Part shown: piece by piece, positions 26,544 through 35,695 of the stretch
Position numbering within the stretch: position 1 is the first letter of the stretch
How the letters are laid out: each line of letters opens with the position of its first letter
NCBI RefSeq assembly: GCF_001940225.2
Contig: NZ_CP135164.1
Location: forward strand, 2,294,001-2,358,000
From: Roseburia sp. 499
Lineage (GTDB): Bacteria; Bacillota; Clostridia; Lachnospirales; Lachnospiraceae
DNA length: 64,000 bases
Direction: 5' to 3'
The notes under the pieces: model-generated
Told to the model about the DNA's origin: nothing
The model's input: only the letters and a program-made list of their open reading frames with translations
Databases searched by the model: none
Program-made: the position numbers and the translations under genes

Positions 26544-27948
26544 CTGACTGCCCTCCCTTCATTTTGACAATCACGCGGGTACCCTGATGAATTTCACTTT
26601 CAAACTTCATGGTTCCCTGATGACTTTCTACAATTTCCGCGCACAGTGCAAGTCCAAGTCCTGCACCGCCCTTTTTTCTGCTTCGCGCCTTATCCACCAT
26701 ATAAAATGCTTGTGTTATCTTCTCTAATTCCTCTGTTGGAATTCCAATTCCTTCATCCTCCACAATAATTACAAATTCTTCTCCAATGAAATACCCGTCT
26801 ACTCGGATTCTTCCACCTTCATTCGAAGCTTTGATAGAATTATCCACAAGATTATAGATAAGAGACTTGAATAATTCCCGATCAATTATCAGTTCTCCTG
26901 GTTCCGATTCACAGCTTAATATCATGTTCTGTTTTTCTGCAACTACTTTCAGAGAGGCCCCTATTTCGTCGAACAAGGCCTGCATCTCTTCCTTCTCCCA
27001 CTCTACATTTGCCTCTCCTACTGTAATAAGCTCCATTAGCTTTCCGGAAAGAGTCCGCATTCTGGATGCCTCTTCCTTAATAATACCGGCATATTCAATC
27101 CTTCCCTCTTCGGAAATATCTTTTTTTATCTGAAGCAAGTCTGCAAACCCTAAAATAGAAGTAAGCGGTGTCTTCATTTCATGGGCCAGGTTATCAATAA
27201 ATTGCTTACGATTTTCTGCTACATCCTCTAATGCCTTTACATTCTTCTCCACAGCCTCTGCCATAGAATTCATATTATGTGCCAGTTCCGATAATTCATC
27301 ACTGCCCGCTTCCGGAATGCGCTTTTCATATTCTCCCTGAGCAATCGCCTTAGTTCCCGCATTCATTTTCTGCAACGGCAACAACAACAGCTTTACTACA
27401 ATCAAGAGAATTACCGCTATTCCTATTGCACATCCCATACTGATAATCCGAATTCGCTGAAGCATATCCTCATGAATCTCAATTACATCAGAAATGTCCT
27501 GTACTGTAACAAAATAATAATCAACACTCTCAATTCGTTCCTGAGATGCCGTATACATTTTTTTCCCTTTTCCCTGCATACAGGTAACGGTTTCTTTTTC
27601 TACCAATGCAAGCAGTTCCTCCGGGATTTCTTCTTTTTTATTTGCACATATTTGCTCACGATTTCCATCTAAAAAAATCGTACTACTGCCGGCATCTTCC
27701 TCCATGATTTCCTTCATGAGCCTTTCCACTTTTGCTTCATCCAGCACCACGGAATTTTCCTTTAACCGCTCTGTAATTACCATACTTTTAAAGTTGGAAA
27801 TAAAAAATTCATGTTCACTATACGCACTCTGTTTTCTCTGGTTCATCGCCAATGAATAGCTGTTTTCCAATAATAAAATACTGGTCACACCTACTGCCAG
27901 CATCACCAGTATTAACGTATAGAGAAAAATCTTTTGCCAAAGTTTCAT
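26533..27948 (-). CDS. Sensor histidine kinase
   Basis: 471 residues. TM1 at about 9-28, extracytoplasmic loop to ~168, TM2 at about 170-195, then HAMP (MNAGTKAIAQGEYEKRIP). H-box is FIDNLAHEMKTPLTSILGF with phospho-accepting His near 258. N box is LVDNSIKAS, G1 is VEDEGIGIP and G2 is GGAGLGLAL. All catalytic boxes are present. Stop overlaps the next gene and the ATG follows the regulator by 3 bases, giving a tight operon. The signal is unknown; the extracellular loop is acidic and variable. Confidence 0.93.
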   Translation of the reverse strand: MKLWQKIFLYTLILVMLAVGVTSILLLENSYSLAMNQRKQSAYSEHEFFISNFKSMVITERLKENSVVLDEAKVERLMKEIMEEDAGSSTIFLDGNREQICANKKEEIPEELLALVEKETVTCMQGKGKKMYTASQERIESVDYYFVTVQDISDVIEIHEDMLQRIRIISMGCAIGIAVILLIVVKLLLLPLQKMNAGTKAIAQGEYEKRIPEAGSDELSELAHNMNSMAEAVEKNVKALEDVAENRKQFIDNLAHEMKTPLTSILGFADLLQIKKDISEEGRIEYAGIIKEEASRMRTLSGKLMELITVGEANVEWEKEEMQALFDEIGASLKVVAEKQNMILSCESEPGELIIDRELFKSLIYNLVDNSIKASNEGGRIRVDGYFIGEEFVIIVEDEGIGIPTEELEKITQAFYMVDKARSRKKGGAGLGLALCAEIVESHQGTMKFESEIHQGTRVIVKMKGGQSDEK

Positions 27949-27951
27949 CTC

Positions 27952-28614
27952 CTACTCCTTTATACTTTCCAAACGATATCCAAGCTTTGGAATCGTTATC
28001 AGTTTATCCTTTAGATTCAGTTTCTTTCTCAACTGCTGAATATGAATGTCGATGGTTCTCGTCTCTCCTTCGTATTCATATCCCCATACTGCTGTCAACA
28101 GTCGTTCTCTGGAAATTGCCACATCTCTGTGCTGAATAAAAAATACTAACACCTCAAATTCTTTCGGTGTAAGATACACTTCTTCTCCACTGCACTTACA
28201 AGTATGTTCCTCTACATTTACAGAAATGTTTCCATAATTATAGGTATTCTCGGTTTTTTTCACTCTCCGTAATATAACCTCAATTCGCGCCAACAGTTCC
28301 ATTGCCTCGAAAGGCTTTACAATATAGTCCTCAGCACCAAGTCGAAGCCCTCTCACCTTATCTGTCAATTCCTGTTTTGCCGTAATAAAAATAACCGGTG
28401 TTTCCGTGTTCGTCCGATTACGCATAATCTCAAAACCGCTCATATCCGGTAGCATTACATCTAAGAGTACCAGATCGTAACTTTGGTTCTCCATTTTTTC
28501 AAATGCTTCCTTCCCATTATTACACACCGTTCCCTGATATCCGCCAATGGCAACTGTAGCCTCTATCAACTTTGCTATATTTGGATCGTCTTCCACGATT
28601 AATATCTGTATCAT
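27952..28614 (-). CDS. OmpR/PhoB-family response regulator
   Basis: 220 residues. Receiver domain with acidic pocket EDD at about 8-10, phospho-acceptor Asp in LVLLDVMLPDMSG near 52, Thr in VIFITAK, and Lys in DYIVKPFEAMEL. C-terminal winged helix has LTPKEFEVLVFFIQH and TRTIDIHIQQLRKKL. First gene of the regulator-kinase-secreted protein operon. The ~90 bases upstream (28615-28707) should hold its promoter. Confidence 0.95.
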   Translation of the reverse strand: MIQILIVEDDPNIAKLIEATVAIGGYQGTVCNNGKEAFEKMENQSYDLVLLDVMLPDMSGFEIMRNRTNTETPVIFITAKQELTDKVRGLRLGAEDYIVKPFEAMELLARIEVILRRVKKTENTYNYGNISVNVEEHTCKCSGEEVYLTPKEFEVLVFFIQHRDVAISRERLLTAVWGYEYEGETRTIDIHIQQLRKKLNLKDKLITIPKLGYRLESIKE

Positions 28615-28707
28615 TTTTGCCCCGCCTTTTTTATTGTCTATTCTGTGAAAATTATATCAAAGTTTTCTTATGAAATATGCAAAAAGTTGTAAGAGAAATG
28701 TAAAAAC

Positions 28708-29181
28708 TTACCTGGTTTCCTTCCTCTTTAAACACTTTGCATATACTAACATAAATAGTAGTATTCCAATCAGACTTCCTATGGAATCAATACAAACATC
28801 CAGAAATCTTCCTTCCCTGCCCGGCACAAATAGCTGATGTATCTCATCTGTTGCTGCATACAAAATGCAAAATCCCCAACTCCACCACCAGAATTTTTTG
28901 GGCTTTCCCCGATAACAGCATATATGCAATAACGTAAAAATTGCCAATATGGCATATTCCGTCATATGTGCTCCTTTTCTTATTACTAGTTGCATCTGCT
29001 CTGCCTGTTGTGACAACTCTTCTGTTGTTTTGTCCAGATGAAAACAATTGCTTATACTCTCTGCAATGCGATATCCTACTGACTGACTTATGTCCGAAGA
29101 TTTTCCACCCGTCTGGGCAGAAAAATAAAATATCACTGCCATCCAAAAAATTAAAACAAAAAATGTTATTCCTTTTTTCAT
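28708..29181 (-). CDS. VanZ-family membrane protein
   Basis: 157 residues with four predicted helices: 5-21, 68-87, 96-113 and 131-149. The family signature is seen as RKGAHMTEYAILAIF and ATDEIHQLFVPGREG, plus DVCIDSIGSLIG. VanZ proteins are linked to low-level teicoplanin resistance and envelope functions; the mechanism is unclear. Last gene of the YtrA-type ABC operon, 16 bases after the 165-aa membrane gene, so it probably responds with that operon. Confidence 0.9.
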   Translation of the reverse strand: MKKGITFFVLIFWMAVIFYFSAQTGGKSSDISQSVGYRIAESISNCFHLDKTTEELSQQAEQMQLVIRKGAHMTEYAILAIFTLLHICCYRGKPKKFWWWSWGFCILYAATDEIHQLFVPGREGRFLDVCIDSIGSLIGILLFMLVYAKCLKRKETR

Positions 29182-29197
29182 TGTTATTCGCTCTTTT

Positions 29198-29695
29198 CTA
29201 TGTTCTTATTAAAATTTGAATCATCCCCACAACCACTGGTAATACCCCCGCTACCAAAACTGCATATAATAGATTCTGCCATACAAACTGTGGGCAGACA
29301 ATCAATGTCATCCCTACCTGCTGCACTACTGCAAATCCCATACTTATTCCAATATAACGAAACAACTTTTGCATCAAGCCCTTTCTTATTTGTCTTTTTT
29401 CCACCGGAACATAACTAAGTTTTTTATAGATACTGATGCCTTCTCCTTCTTCCCGCTGTACCACATAAGGAGATATTTCACAAAACACAGCTACCGATGA
29501 AAGTACCCCCATCATGAGTGGAAAAAACATTGATTCCTTATTTTTTTCAATCACAATATCTATCGGAAAAAACATTCCCATCTCCATAATACCTGCAAAT
29601 ATACAGGTAAGTATCCGATACCCCAAATGCCCAAATCCATTTGTTCCCTTTCCATAATCCGCAAAATGTTCTTCAAACTTTTTTATGCTTTCCAT
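29198..29695 (-). CDS. Small ABC-associated membrane protein
   Basis: 165 residues with about four predicted helices (around 27-45, 56-72, 112-130 and 140-160). It has no permease signature that I can name. Its ATG overlaps the stop of the preceding ATPase (TAATG), so it is its translationally coupled membrane partner and may complete a second transporter in the operon. The soluble loop near 75-100 (YVVQREEGEGISIYKKLSYVP) resembles the cytoplasmic stretch of other bacitracin/YtrA-type exporter permeases. Confidence 0.7.
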   Translation of the reverse strand: MESIKKFEEHFADYGKGTNGFGHLGYRILTCIFAGIMEMGMFFPIDIVIEKNKESMFFPLMMGVLSSVAVFCEISPYVVQREEGEGISIYKKLSYVPVEKRQIRKGLMQKLFRYIGISMGFAVVQQVGMTLIVCPQFVWQNLLYAVLVAGVLPVVVGMIQILIRT

Positions 29696-30342
29696 TAAAC
29701 TTCCCCACTTTCTTTAAAAGATAACAACTTGCCCTTTTCCATAATCCCTATGTAATCCATTCTCTTTTCCATCTCTTCACTACTATGGGTTGTCATCAAA
29801 ATGGATGCTTCCTCCGTCTGTATCAGTTCTGATAGAATCTGGAAAAACTCTCTTCGAAACATAGGGTCCATACCTGCAGTTGCCTCATCTAAAATATAGA
29901 GTGCCGGTTTGTGTGCCATGGCAAACGCCATTTGAAACTTGATAAATTCTCCTCTGGAAAGTGTTCGCAGAATCTTATACCGGGATATCTGCATCCGTTC
30001 CGCAGCCTCTTGAAATCTTTCAATCGACCAATTTGTATAAAAGCTACCATAAAGTGTTGCATTATCCCAGACATTATCATTCATAAGAAAATAATTTTCA
30101 TCTGACACAAATCCTATCCTGTCTAAGGTTTTATTATGATCCTTGTGAATGTCTTCGTCCAACAGGCGAATAGTTCCATGATACTTCTTCTTTTTATCTA
30201 AAATATGATGTAACAATGTTGTCTTTCCTGCTCCGTTTTTCCCTGCCAGCCCCATAATGTATCCCGGTTCCAGTGAAAAACTGATATCCTCTACATGAAA
30301 ATGACGGTTCGTTCCTGTTACATGTTCCAACTCCAATATCAT
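29695..30342 (-). CDS. ABC transporter ATP-binding protein (second ATPase of YtrA-type operon)
   Basis: About 215 residues. Walker A GLAGKNGAGKTT, signature LSRGEFIKFQMAFAMAH (LSRGE, a degenerate form of LSGGQ shared with the YtrB-like group), Walker B LYILDEATAGMDP, and H-loop MTTHSSEEM. ATG at 30342 is chosen for GGGGGGAGAAGG upstream; the frame is open to 30372. It starts 11 bases after the GntR regulator. With the 165-aa membrane protein it probably forms an exporter of a peptide antibiotic or envelope compound. Confidence 0.88.
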   Translation of the reverse strand: MILELEHVTGTNRHFHVEDISFSLEPGYIMGLAGKNGAGKTTLLHHILDKKKKYHGTIRLLDEDIHKDHNKTLDRIGFVSDENYFLMNDNVWDNATLYGSFYTNWSIERFQEAAERMQISRYKILRTLSRGEFIKFQMAFAMAHKPALYILDEATAGMDPMFRREFFQILSELIQTEEASILMTTHSSEEMEKRMDYIGIMEKGKLLSFKESGEV

Positions 30343-30353
30343 CCTTCTCCCCC

Positions 30354-30731
30354 CTACTCTACTTCCTCGCACAAGGTCTGTGCCATTTGTGCAATTTCTT
30401 CTTTGGTCAATCCTGCTCTTCTGGCATCTGCTATTACTTCTGAAAATCTTTTTTCTAACAGCACCAACTGTTTTTCCCGCAAATAATCCGTATTAAATTC
30501 ACATACATAGAAGCCCTTACCTGCTACGGAACGTATGAGTCCTTCCTTTTCCAGTTCTTCATAGGCGCGCTTGGTGGTGATAACACTGACCTGAAGTTCC
30601 GATGCCAGTGCACGAATGGAGGGAAGCGCTTCTCCTGCCACCAGCTCTTTACTGGAAATTGCCTGCTTCAACTGATTTACAATCTGCTCATAGATTGCCA
30701 TGGTTCCCTGAGATTGTATGATAATTTTCAT
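30354..30731 (-). CDS. GntR-family regulator, YtrA subfamily
   Basis: 125 residues: winged helix-turn-helix with IYEQIVNQLKQAI, ALPSIRALASELQVSVITTKRAYEELEKEG and SVAGKGFYV, then a short ~45-residue helical tail. Short tail and neighbouring ABC exporter genes define the YtrA subfamily, which typically represses its own operon and is released by cell-wall antibiotics. It overlaps the upstream permease gene by 4 bases (ATGA). The perfect palindrome at 32373-32422 is its likely operator. Confidence 0.92.
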   Translation of the reverse strand: MKIIIQSQGTMAIYEQIVNQLKQAISSKELVAGEALPSIRALASELQVSVITTKRAYEELEKEGLIRSVAGKGFYVCEFNTDYLREKQLVLLEKRFSEVIADARRAGLTKEEIAQMAQTLCEEVE

Positions 30732-31489
30732 GCTGTCACCTTCCTTGCTTCCTCTGTTTCGTAGACTGTTTCATAATTCATCAGCACGGCAAGTGTTCCT
30801 TTAAAAAACGTCAACAACTTTAAAGTTAAAAACAAATTTATGACAGTTGAAATCATATAAAACACAAGTGCAGCCCATGGTATGTTTTTCTCGCTGGTCA
30901 TCTCCTGCCCTACAAACATTACAATAAAATAGAAAACTGCATAAATCTGCTGTCCAATCAGCCAACCCGTATAACCGGAACATCTTTTTTTCAAAGCCCT
31001 GTCCTTTGTATCAGAAGGCTGAAAGGCTCTGTCTCCGCCTGCCATATTTATACTTATGGACAACATGGCAATAGAAAAAACAGCCATAAAAGCCGAATAC
31101 CAAGTTACATATCCCAATGCATAGGGTACTGCCTCTAGAATGCAACTTAACAATATGGAAAGCAAAACCTTTGTTACATAAGAAGTCAACAGATACTTCC
31201 TACGTTCTTCTGCTTCCATGGGACACAGGTACATAATTTTAGGCAAACGCATGGGACAAATCGTCCCCAACAGCATACTAAAAACAAACGCTATGGCAAA
31301 TGCAAAATAAAGAACTGCTGTTTTTATATTCTCAAATGCATCCCATATTAATGGCATAATACATAAAAAATATATCACCCAAAAAAAAGTTATCGAACCA
31401 TTGTCCTTATTGGATTTGAACCACTTATAATTCCTTATCTGCGTCAGCATATCACGACACACCACGACACACATATTCTTTTTTCTCAT
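30728..31489 (-). CDS. ABC-2-like membrane protein, 253 aa
   Basis: About six predicted helices, including ITFFWVIYFLCIMPLIW, AVLYFAFAIAFVFSMLLG, VLLSILLSCILEAVPYALG and a late helix around VFYMISTVINLFL. No peptidase or other domain. It lies between the first ATPase (4-base overlap) and the GntR gene (4-base overlap), so it should be the transmembrane subunit for the first ATPase. The family was not identified. Confidence 0.8.
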   Translation of the reverse strand: MRKKNMCVVVCRDMLTQIRNYKWFKSNKDNGSITFFWVIYFLCIMPLIWDAFENIKTAVLYFAFAIAFVFSMLLGTICPMRLPKIMYLCPMEAEERRKYLLTSYVTKVLLSILLSCILEAVPYALGYVTWYSAFMAVFSIAMLSISINMAGGDRAFQPSDTKDRALKKRCSGYTGWLIGQQIYAVFYFIVMFVGQEMTSEKNIPWAALVFYMISTVINLFLTLKLLTFFKGTLAVLMNYETVYETEEARKVTA

Positions 31490-32334
31490 ATTCTGCCTCC
31501 CTTGGTCATAAAATACATCATTTCTTCTATTGTAGCATCCTCTACTACAAGCGTAGCATCAAAAGGATGAAGGCGACTGTTCACAACCAGTGCTTTTGCT
31601 CCATATTCGCCCTCTTCCATGTAAATAATGCGTTCCTTTGGCAAAAGTTTTATCTTGTAGCTCTCTCCTCGTATCATTTTGTAGCGACTATGCAATGTTT
31701 CAATATTTTCAGAAAAAAGCAATTCTCCTTTCTGTAGAAAGGTAACATAATCTACCACTCGTTCCAACCCTTCTGTCTGGTGTGTGGATAACAATACACT
31801 GTGTTCTCCGTCCGATACAAAATCGGTTAACATCCGATAAAAAATCTTCGCAAAATCCGGATCAAAATTTCCTGCGGGCTCATCCATAATCAAATACTTT
31901 GGTTTATGTGCTAATGCAAATGCTAATTGAAGTTTCAACTTTTCTCCCTTGGAAAGTACCTTGTACTTCCTAGAACTACCCAATTCAAATTCTTCCATAT
32001 ACTTTCGACAAAGTTCCTTATCATATCTGCTATAGTAATGCCCATAATAATCTACATTTTCCTCGGCACTTAAGCCCGGATCAAATAACTCCTCCTGAAG
32101 TACATAACCAATATCCTCACGGATGCCATGTTCTTCGCTTCCATATTCTCTTCCATCAACACGGATACTTCCACTATCCGGTGTAAAAATCCCAAGCAAC
32201 ATTTTAATCAACGTAGTCTTACCAGAGCCGTTTGCTCCTACCAGTCCCATAATGTATCCATCCGGAAGCTGAATACTGATATTCTTCATGGAAAAGTTTC
32301 CTTTTCTCTTACTGACATCTACTATCTCTAGCAT
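31486..32334 (-). CDS. ABC transporter ATP-binding protein (YtrB-like), first gene of operon
   Basis: 282 residues. Walker A GLVGANGSGKTT, Q-loop DIGYVLQEELFD, signature LSKGEKLKLQLAFALAH, Walker B LIMDEPAGNFDP and H-loop LLSTHQTEGLE. C-terminal ~70 residues form a beta-rich extension common in this group. GGTCAGGAGGATTTTT precedes the ATG, which lies 38 bases from the palindromic promoter. Heads a six-gene run ending with VanZ. Confidence 0.92.
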   Translation of the reverse strand: MLEIVDVSKRKGNFSMKNISIQLPDGYIMGLVGANGSGKTTLIKMLLGIFTPDSGSIRVDGREYGSEEHGIREDIGYVLQEELFDPGLSAEENVDYYGHYYSRYDKELCRKYMEEFELGSSRKYKVLSKGEKLKLQLAFALAHKPKYLIMDEPAGNFDPDFAKIFYRMLTDFVSDGEHSVLLSTHQTEGLERVVDYVTFLQKGELLFSENIETLHSRYKMIRGESYKIKLLPKERIIYMEEGEYGAKALVVNSRLHPFDATLVVEDATIEEMMYFMTKGGRI

Positions 32335-32372
32335 AAAAATCCTCCTGACCTGATTTTTTCTGTAAACTGCGC

Positions 32373-32428
32373 AAGGCGTGTATATACTGTATATGTTTAT
32401 ATATACAGTATATACACGCCTTTGTCAA
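32373..32428 (-). promoter_or_regulatory. Promoter overlapped by a perfect 22-bp-arm palindrome (likely YtrA-type operator)
   Basis: Arms AAGGCGTGTATATACTGTAT.. at 32373-32394 and 32401-32422 are exact inverted copies around GTTTAT. On the minus strand -35 TTGACA (32423-32428), 17-base spacer and -10 TATATA (32400-32405) can be read, so the operator covers the spacer, the -10 and the start point. The only regulator in the operon is the GntR protein. Confidence 0.85.
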
Positions 32429-32443
32429 TAGGCTTTTGCAAAT

Positions 32444-33874
32444 TTACAATAATTCTTTCAAAATTTGATTTACCATTCCAGGATTTGCTTTTCCCTTCAT
32501 AGCCTTCATTGTCTGACCTACTAAGAATCCGATTGCTTTTTCCTTACCATTGCGGTAGTCTTCTACAGACTGTGGATTATCCTTGATAATCTGTTCAATA
32601 GTCTCTCTTAAAGCACCTTCGTCATTAACGGTCTTTAATCCTTTTTCCTCTACATATTTATCCGGGTCAATGTCCTCAGTAAATACTTTTTCAAAAACTT
32701 CCTTAGCTACAGAACCATTAATAGTTCCTGCTTCTGTCAGTTCGATGATTTTTGCCAGATTGATTGGAGAGAACTTGATGTCTTCTGCATCCATATCATG
32801 CTCTTTTAAAAGACGCATGGTCTCTCCCATAAGCCAGTTAGACACTTTCTTTGGCTTTTTACATAATTCAGTGGTAGCCTCAAACAAATCTGCCAACTTC
32901 TTGGTTGAAGTTAAAATCTTTGCATCGTATTCCGGTAAACCGAATTCTGCTTCGTAACGCGCCAATTTTTCGTCCTGAAGCTCCGGCTGATTGTCCTTTA
33001 CCTGCTGTAACCATTCATCGCTGATTACAATTGGTACTAAGTCCGGTTCCGGGAAATAACGATAATCCTGTGCATCCTCTTTCGAACGCATTGCATAGGA
33101 ATATCCCTGGTCATCATTCCAACGTCTGGTCTCCTGTACCACTTTTTCCCCAGACTCGATTAAATCAATCTGACGTGCAGTTTCCGCTTCAATAGCTCTT
33201 GCAATGGCTTTTAAAGAACCAATATTCTTCATTTCAGTACGGGTTCCAAATTCCTTGGCACCTACTTCACGAACAGACAAGTTTACATCTGCACGCATAG
33301 AGCCTTCCTGCATCTTACAGTCAGAAGCACCAAGGTATTGAATAATCATTCTCAGTTTTTCCAGATAAGCGATAACTTCCTCTGCGGAACGCATATCCGG
33401 CTCGGAAACAATTTCTATCAATGGTACACCGGAACGGTTATAGTCTACTAAGGATACCTCATCCCAATCATCATGCACCAATTTTCCTGCATCCTCTTCC
33501 ATATGAATCTCATGAATACCGATGGTCTTTTTTCCTGCTTCTGTCTCAATCTCAATACCACCATCATGGCAAATCGGAAGATACAACTGGGAAATCTGAT
33601 AGTTCTGAGGATTATCAGGATAAAAATAATTCTTTCTGTCAAACTTGCTGTACTGGTTAATCTGACAGTTGGTTGCAACACCTACTGCCATGGCATATTC
33701 TACCACCTGCTTATTTAACACCGGAAGAGACCCCGGCATACCGGTACATACCGGACAGGTATGGGTATTTGGTGCACTTCCGAAAGCTGTGGAACAGGAG
33801 CAGAAGATTTTTGTTTTTGTTGCTAATTCTACATGGACTTCCAGTCCAATGACGGTTTCGTATTCTTTACTCAT
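32444..33874 (-). CDS. gatB: Asp-tRNA(Asn)/Glu-tRNA(Gln) amidotransferase subunit B
   Basis: 476 residues, full length. Starts YETVIGLEVHVELATKTKIFCSC, has the zinc Cys set CSC/CPVC, and the kinase motif region GVPLIEIVSEPD. The C-terminal YqeY-like tail ends with RNGKEKAIGFLVGQTMKAMKG. GatB phosphorylates the mischarged Asp or Glu on tRNA and transfers ammonia channelled from GatA. Last of aspS-gatC-gatA-gatB, 15 bases after gatA. Confidence 0.97.
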   Translation of the reverse strand: MSKEYETVIGLEVHVELATKTKIFCSCSTAFGSAPNTHTCPVCTGMPGSLPVLNKQVVEYAMAVGVATNCQINQYSKFDRKNYFYPDNPQNYQISQLYLPICHDGGIEIETEAGKKTIGIHEIHMEEDAGKLVHDDWDEVSLVDYNRSGVPLIEIVSEPDMRSAEEVIAYLEKLRMIIQYLGASDCKMQEGSMRADVNLSVREVGAKEFGTRTEMKNIGSLKAIARAIEAETARQIDLIESGEKVVQETRRWNDDQGYSYAMRSKEDAQDYRYFPEPDLVPIVISDEWLQQVKDNQPELQDEKLARYEAEFGLPEYDAKILTSTKKLADLFEATTELCKKPKKVSNWLMGETMRLLKEHDMDAEDIKFSPINLAKIIELTEAGTINGSVAKEVFEKVFTEDIDPDKYVEEKGLKTVNDEGALRETIEQIIKDNPQSVEDYRNGKEKAIGFLVGQTMKAMKGKANPGMVNQILKELL

Positions 33875-33889
33875 AATCTTCTCTCCTTT

Positions 33890-35353
33890 CTAGTCCTGTG
33901 CCACCGGACTGTGTTGATATGTTCTGGTCTGTTCATAAGCGTAAGCTGCACGAATAATATTTTTCTCTTTAAAGCAGTCACCAATCATCTGAAGTCCGAT
34001 TGGCAATCCCTTGGAATCCAGTCCGCATGGTAAGCTAATTCCCGGAAGTCCTGCTAAATTTACAGAAACAGTGTACACGTCTCCCAAATACATCTTCAAC
34101 GGATCACTTAAGGATTCTCCCAATTTTGGGGCAGTGGTTGGTGCTGCCGGTCCTAAGATAACGTCATATTTTTCAAATGCCTTATCAAATGCCTGCTTAA
34201 TCAATGCTTTCGTACGCAGTGCTTTCAGATAATATGCATCATAGTATCCGGAACTTAATACAAAGGATCCTAACATAATACGACGTTTCACCTCCGGTCC
34301 AAAGCCTTCGGAACGGGATTTCTTATACATATTGTGAAGTCCTTCGTACTCCTTGGTACGATAGCCGTATTTTACACCATCAAAACGTGCTAAGTTAGAA
34401 CTTGCTTCTGCTGCTGCAATAACATAATAAGCCGGAATCGCATATTCCACCAGACTTAAGTCGAACTCTTCTACAACAGCACCTTTTTCTTCTAAGGTCT
34501 TTGCTGCTGCAAGAATAGCTTCCTTTACCTCCGGGTCTAATCCTTCGCCCAGATAATCTCTTGGAATACCGATTTTCATACCTTTTACATCATCTACTAA
34601 TGCAGAAGTAAAATCAGTATCTTCTCGCTGTACAGAAGTGGAATCTTTTTTGTCATAAGAAGTAATTGCTTCTAAAATGGTTGCGCAGTCAGTTACATCT
34701 TTTGCCACCGGTCCAATCTGGTCTAAAGAAGAACCGTAAGCAATCAGTCCATAACGTGAAACGGTTCCGTAAGTAGGCTTAATTCCTGTCACACCACAGA
34801 AAGAACTAGGCTGACGAATCGATCCGCCTGTATCAGAGCCTAATGCATAAAAGCACTCCTCTGCGGCTACTGCTGCACAGCTTCCACCGGATGAACCACC
34901 CGGAACGTGTTCTGTATTCCATGGGTTCTTGGTTACGCCATAGGCAGAAGTCTCTGTAGTACTTCCCATAGCAAATTCGTCCATATTAGTTTTTCCAATA
35001 ATAACTGCTCCTGCCTTTTCCAGATTGATAACTGCCTCTGCGGTATAGGTTGGAACAAAGTTTTCCAATATCTTAGAACTACAGGTCGTAAGCATTCCCT
35101 TGGTACAAAGATTGTCTTTGATTGCCACCGGAACACCTGCTAATGGTCCTGTCAAAGTTCCATCATCAATTAATTTCTGTACTTCCTTGGCGCGCTTCAT
35201 AGCACCTTCTTCATCTATTGTCACAAAGCTGTGAACCTTTTCTTCTTTCGCCTTAATGGCATCCAGTGCGGCTTTGGTGGCTTCCTCTACCGTCACTTCA
35301 CCGGCTTTGATTTTCTTTCCCAGTTCTACAGCCGTTAATTCTAAAAGTTTCAT
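33890..35353 (-). CDS. gatA: Amidotransferase subunit A
   Basis: 487 residues. Amidase-signature enzyme that releases ammonia from glutamine. The Ser-cisSer-Lys triad is seen in VAIKDNLCTKG (Lys), GGSSGGSCAAVA and GSDTGGSIRQPSSFCG (nucleophile Ser region). Full family length with typical C-terminal QMIGDCFKEKNIIRAAYAYE. Sits between gatC and gatB. Confidence 0.97.
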   Translation of the reverse strand: MKLLELTAVELGKKIKAGEVTVEEATKAALDAIKAKEEKVHSFVTIDEEGAMKRAKEVQKLIDDGTLTGPLAGVPVAIKDNLCTKGMLTTCSSKILENFVPTYTAEAVINLEKAGAVIIGKTNMDEFAMGSTTETSAYGVTKNPWNTEHVPGGSSGGSCAAVAAEECFYALGSDTGGSIRQPSSFCGVTGIKPTYGTVSRYGLIAYGSSLDQIGPVAKDVTDCATILEAITSYDKKDSTSVQREDTDFTSALVDDVKGMKIGIPRDYLGEGLDPEVKEAILAAAKTLEEKGAVVEEFDLSLVEYAIPAYYVIAAAEASSNLARFDGVKYGYRTKEYEGLHNMYKKSRSEGFGPEVKRRIMLGSFVLSSGYYDAYYLKALRTKALIKQAFDKAFEKYDVILGPAAPTTAPKLGESLSDPLKMYLGDVYTVSVNLAGLPGISLPCGLDSKGLPIGLQMIGDCFKEKNIIRAAYAYEQTRTYQHSPVAQD

Positions 35354-35369
35354 ATTCTGCCACCTCTCT

Positions 35370-35666
35370 TTACTGGTCTACGGTCTTAGGTACCACAAAC
35401 GCCCGGTCTCTGCGCTCCGGAGCATTCGCAAGGGTATCCTCACCGCCGTCGCCATTTTCTACTACGTCTTCCCGGAATACATTTTTTACCGGGAAAACAT
35501 GAGACATTGGTTCTACATTTGAAGTATCTAATTCGTTTAATTTATCAATATAATCAAGCATACTTTCCATGTCTTTTTTTGCTGCTTCCTTTTCTTCCTC
35601 AGACAGCTCTAACTTGGCAAGGATGCCTACATATTCCATGGTTTCGTCTGAAATTATATTTGCCAT
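35370..35666 (-). CDS. gatC: Amidotransferase subunit C
   Basis: 98-residue helical subunit that stabilises the GatA-GatB complex. Typical features are [41 protein letters not shown] and [10 protein letters not shown]. 29 bases after aspS and 16 before gatA. Confidence 0.95.
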   Translation of the reverse strand: MANIISDETMEYVGILAKLELSEEEKEAAKKDMESMLDYIDKLNELDTSNVEPMSHVFPVKNVFREDVVENGDGGEDTLANAPERRDRAFVVPKTVDQ

Positions 35667-35695
35667 CTTTCTTCCTCCTTTTATAAGGATAATTC

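Noticed and set aside
32373..32422. Treating the long palindrome as the gatB terminator
   Set aside because: It lies downstream of gatB on the minus strand, but no T-run follows the arm, and -35/-10 elements plus the position before the ABC operon fit an operator-promoter better; a dual role is not excluded.
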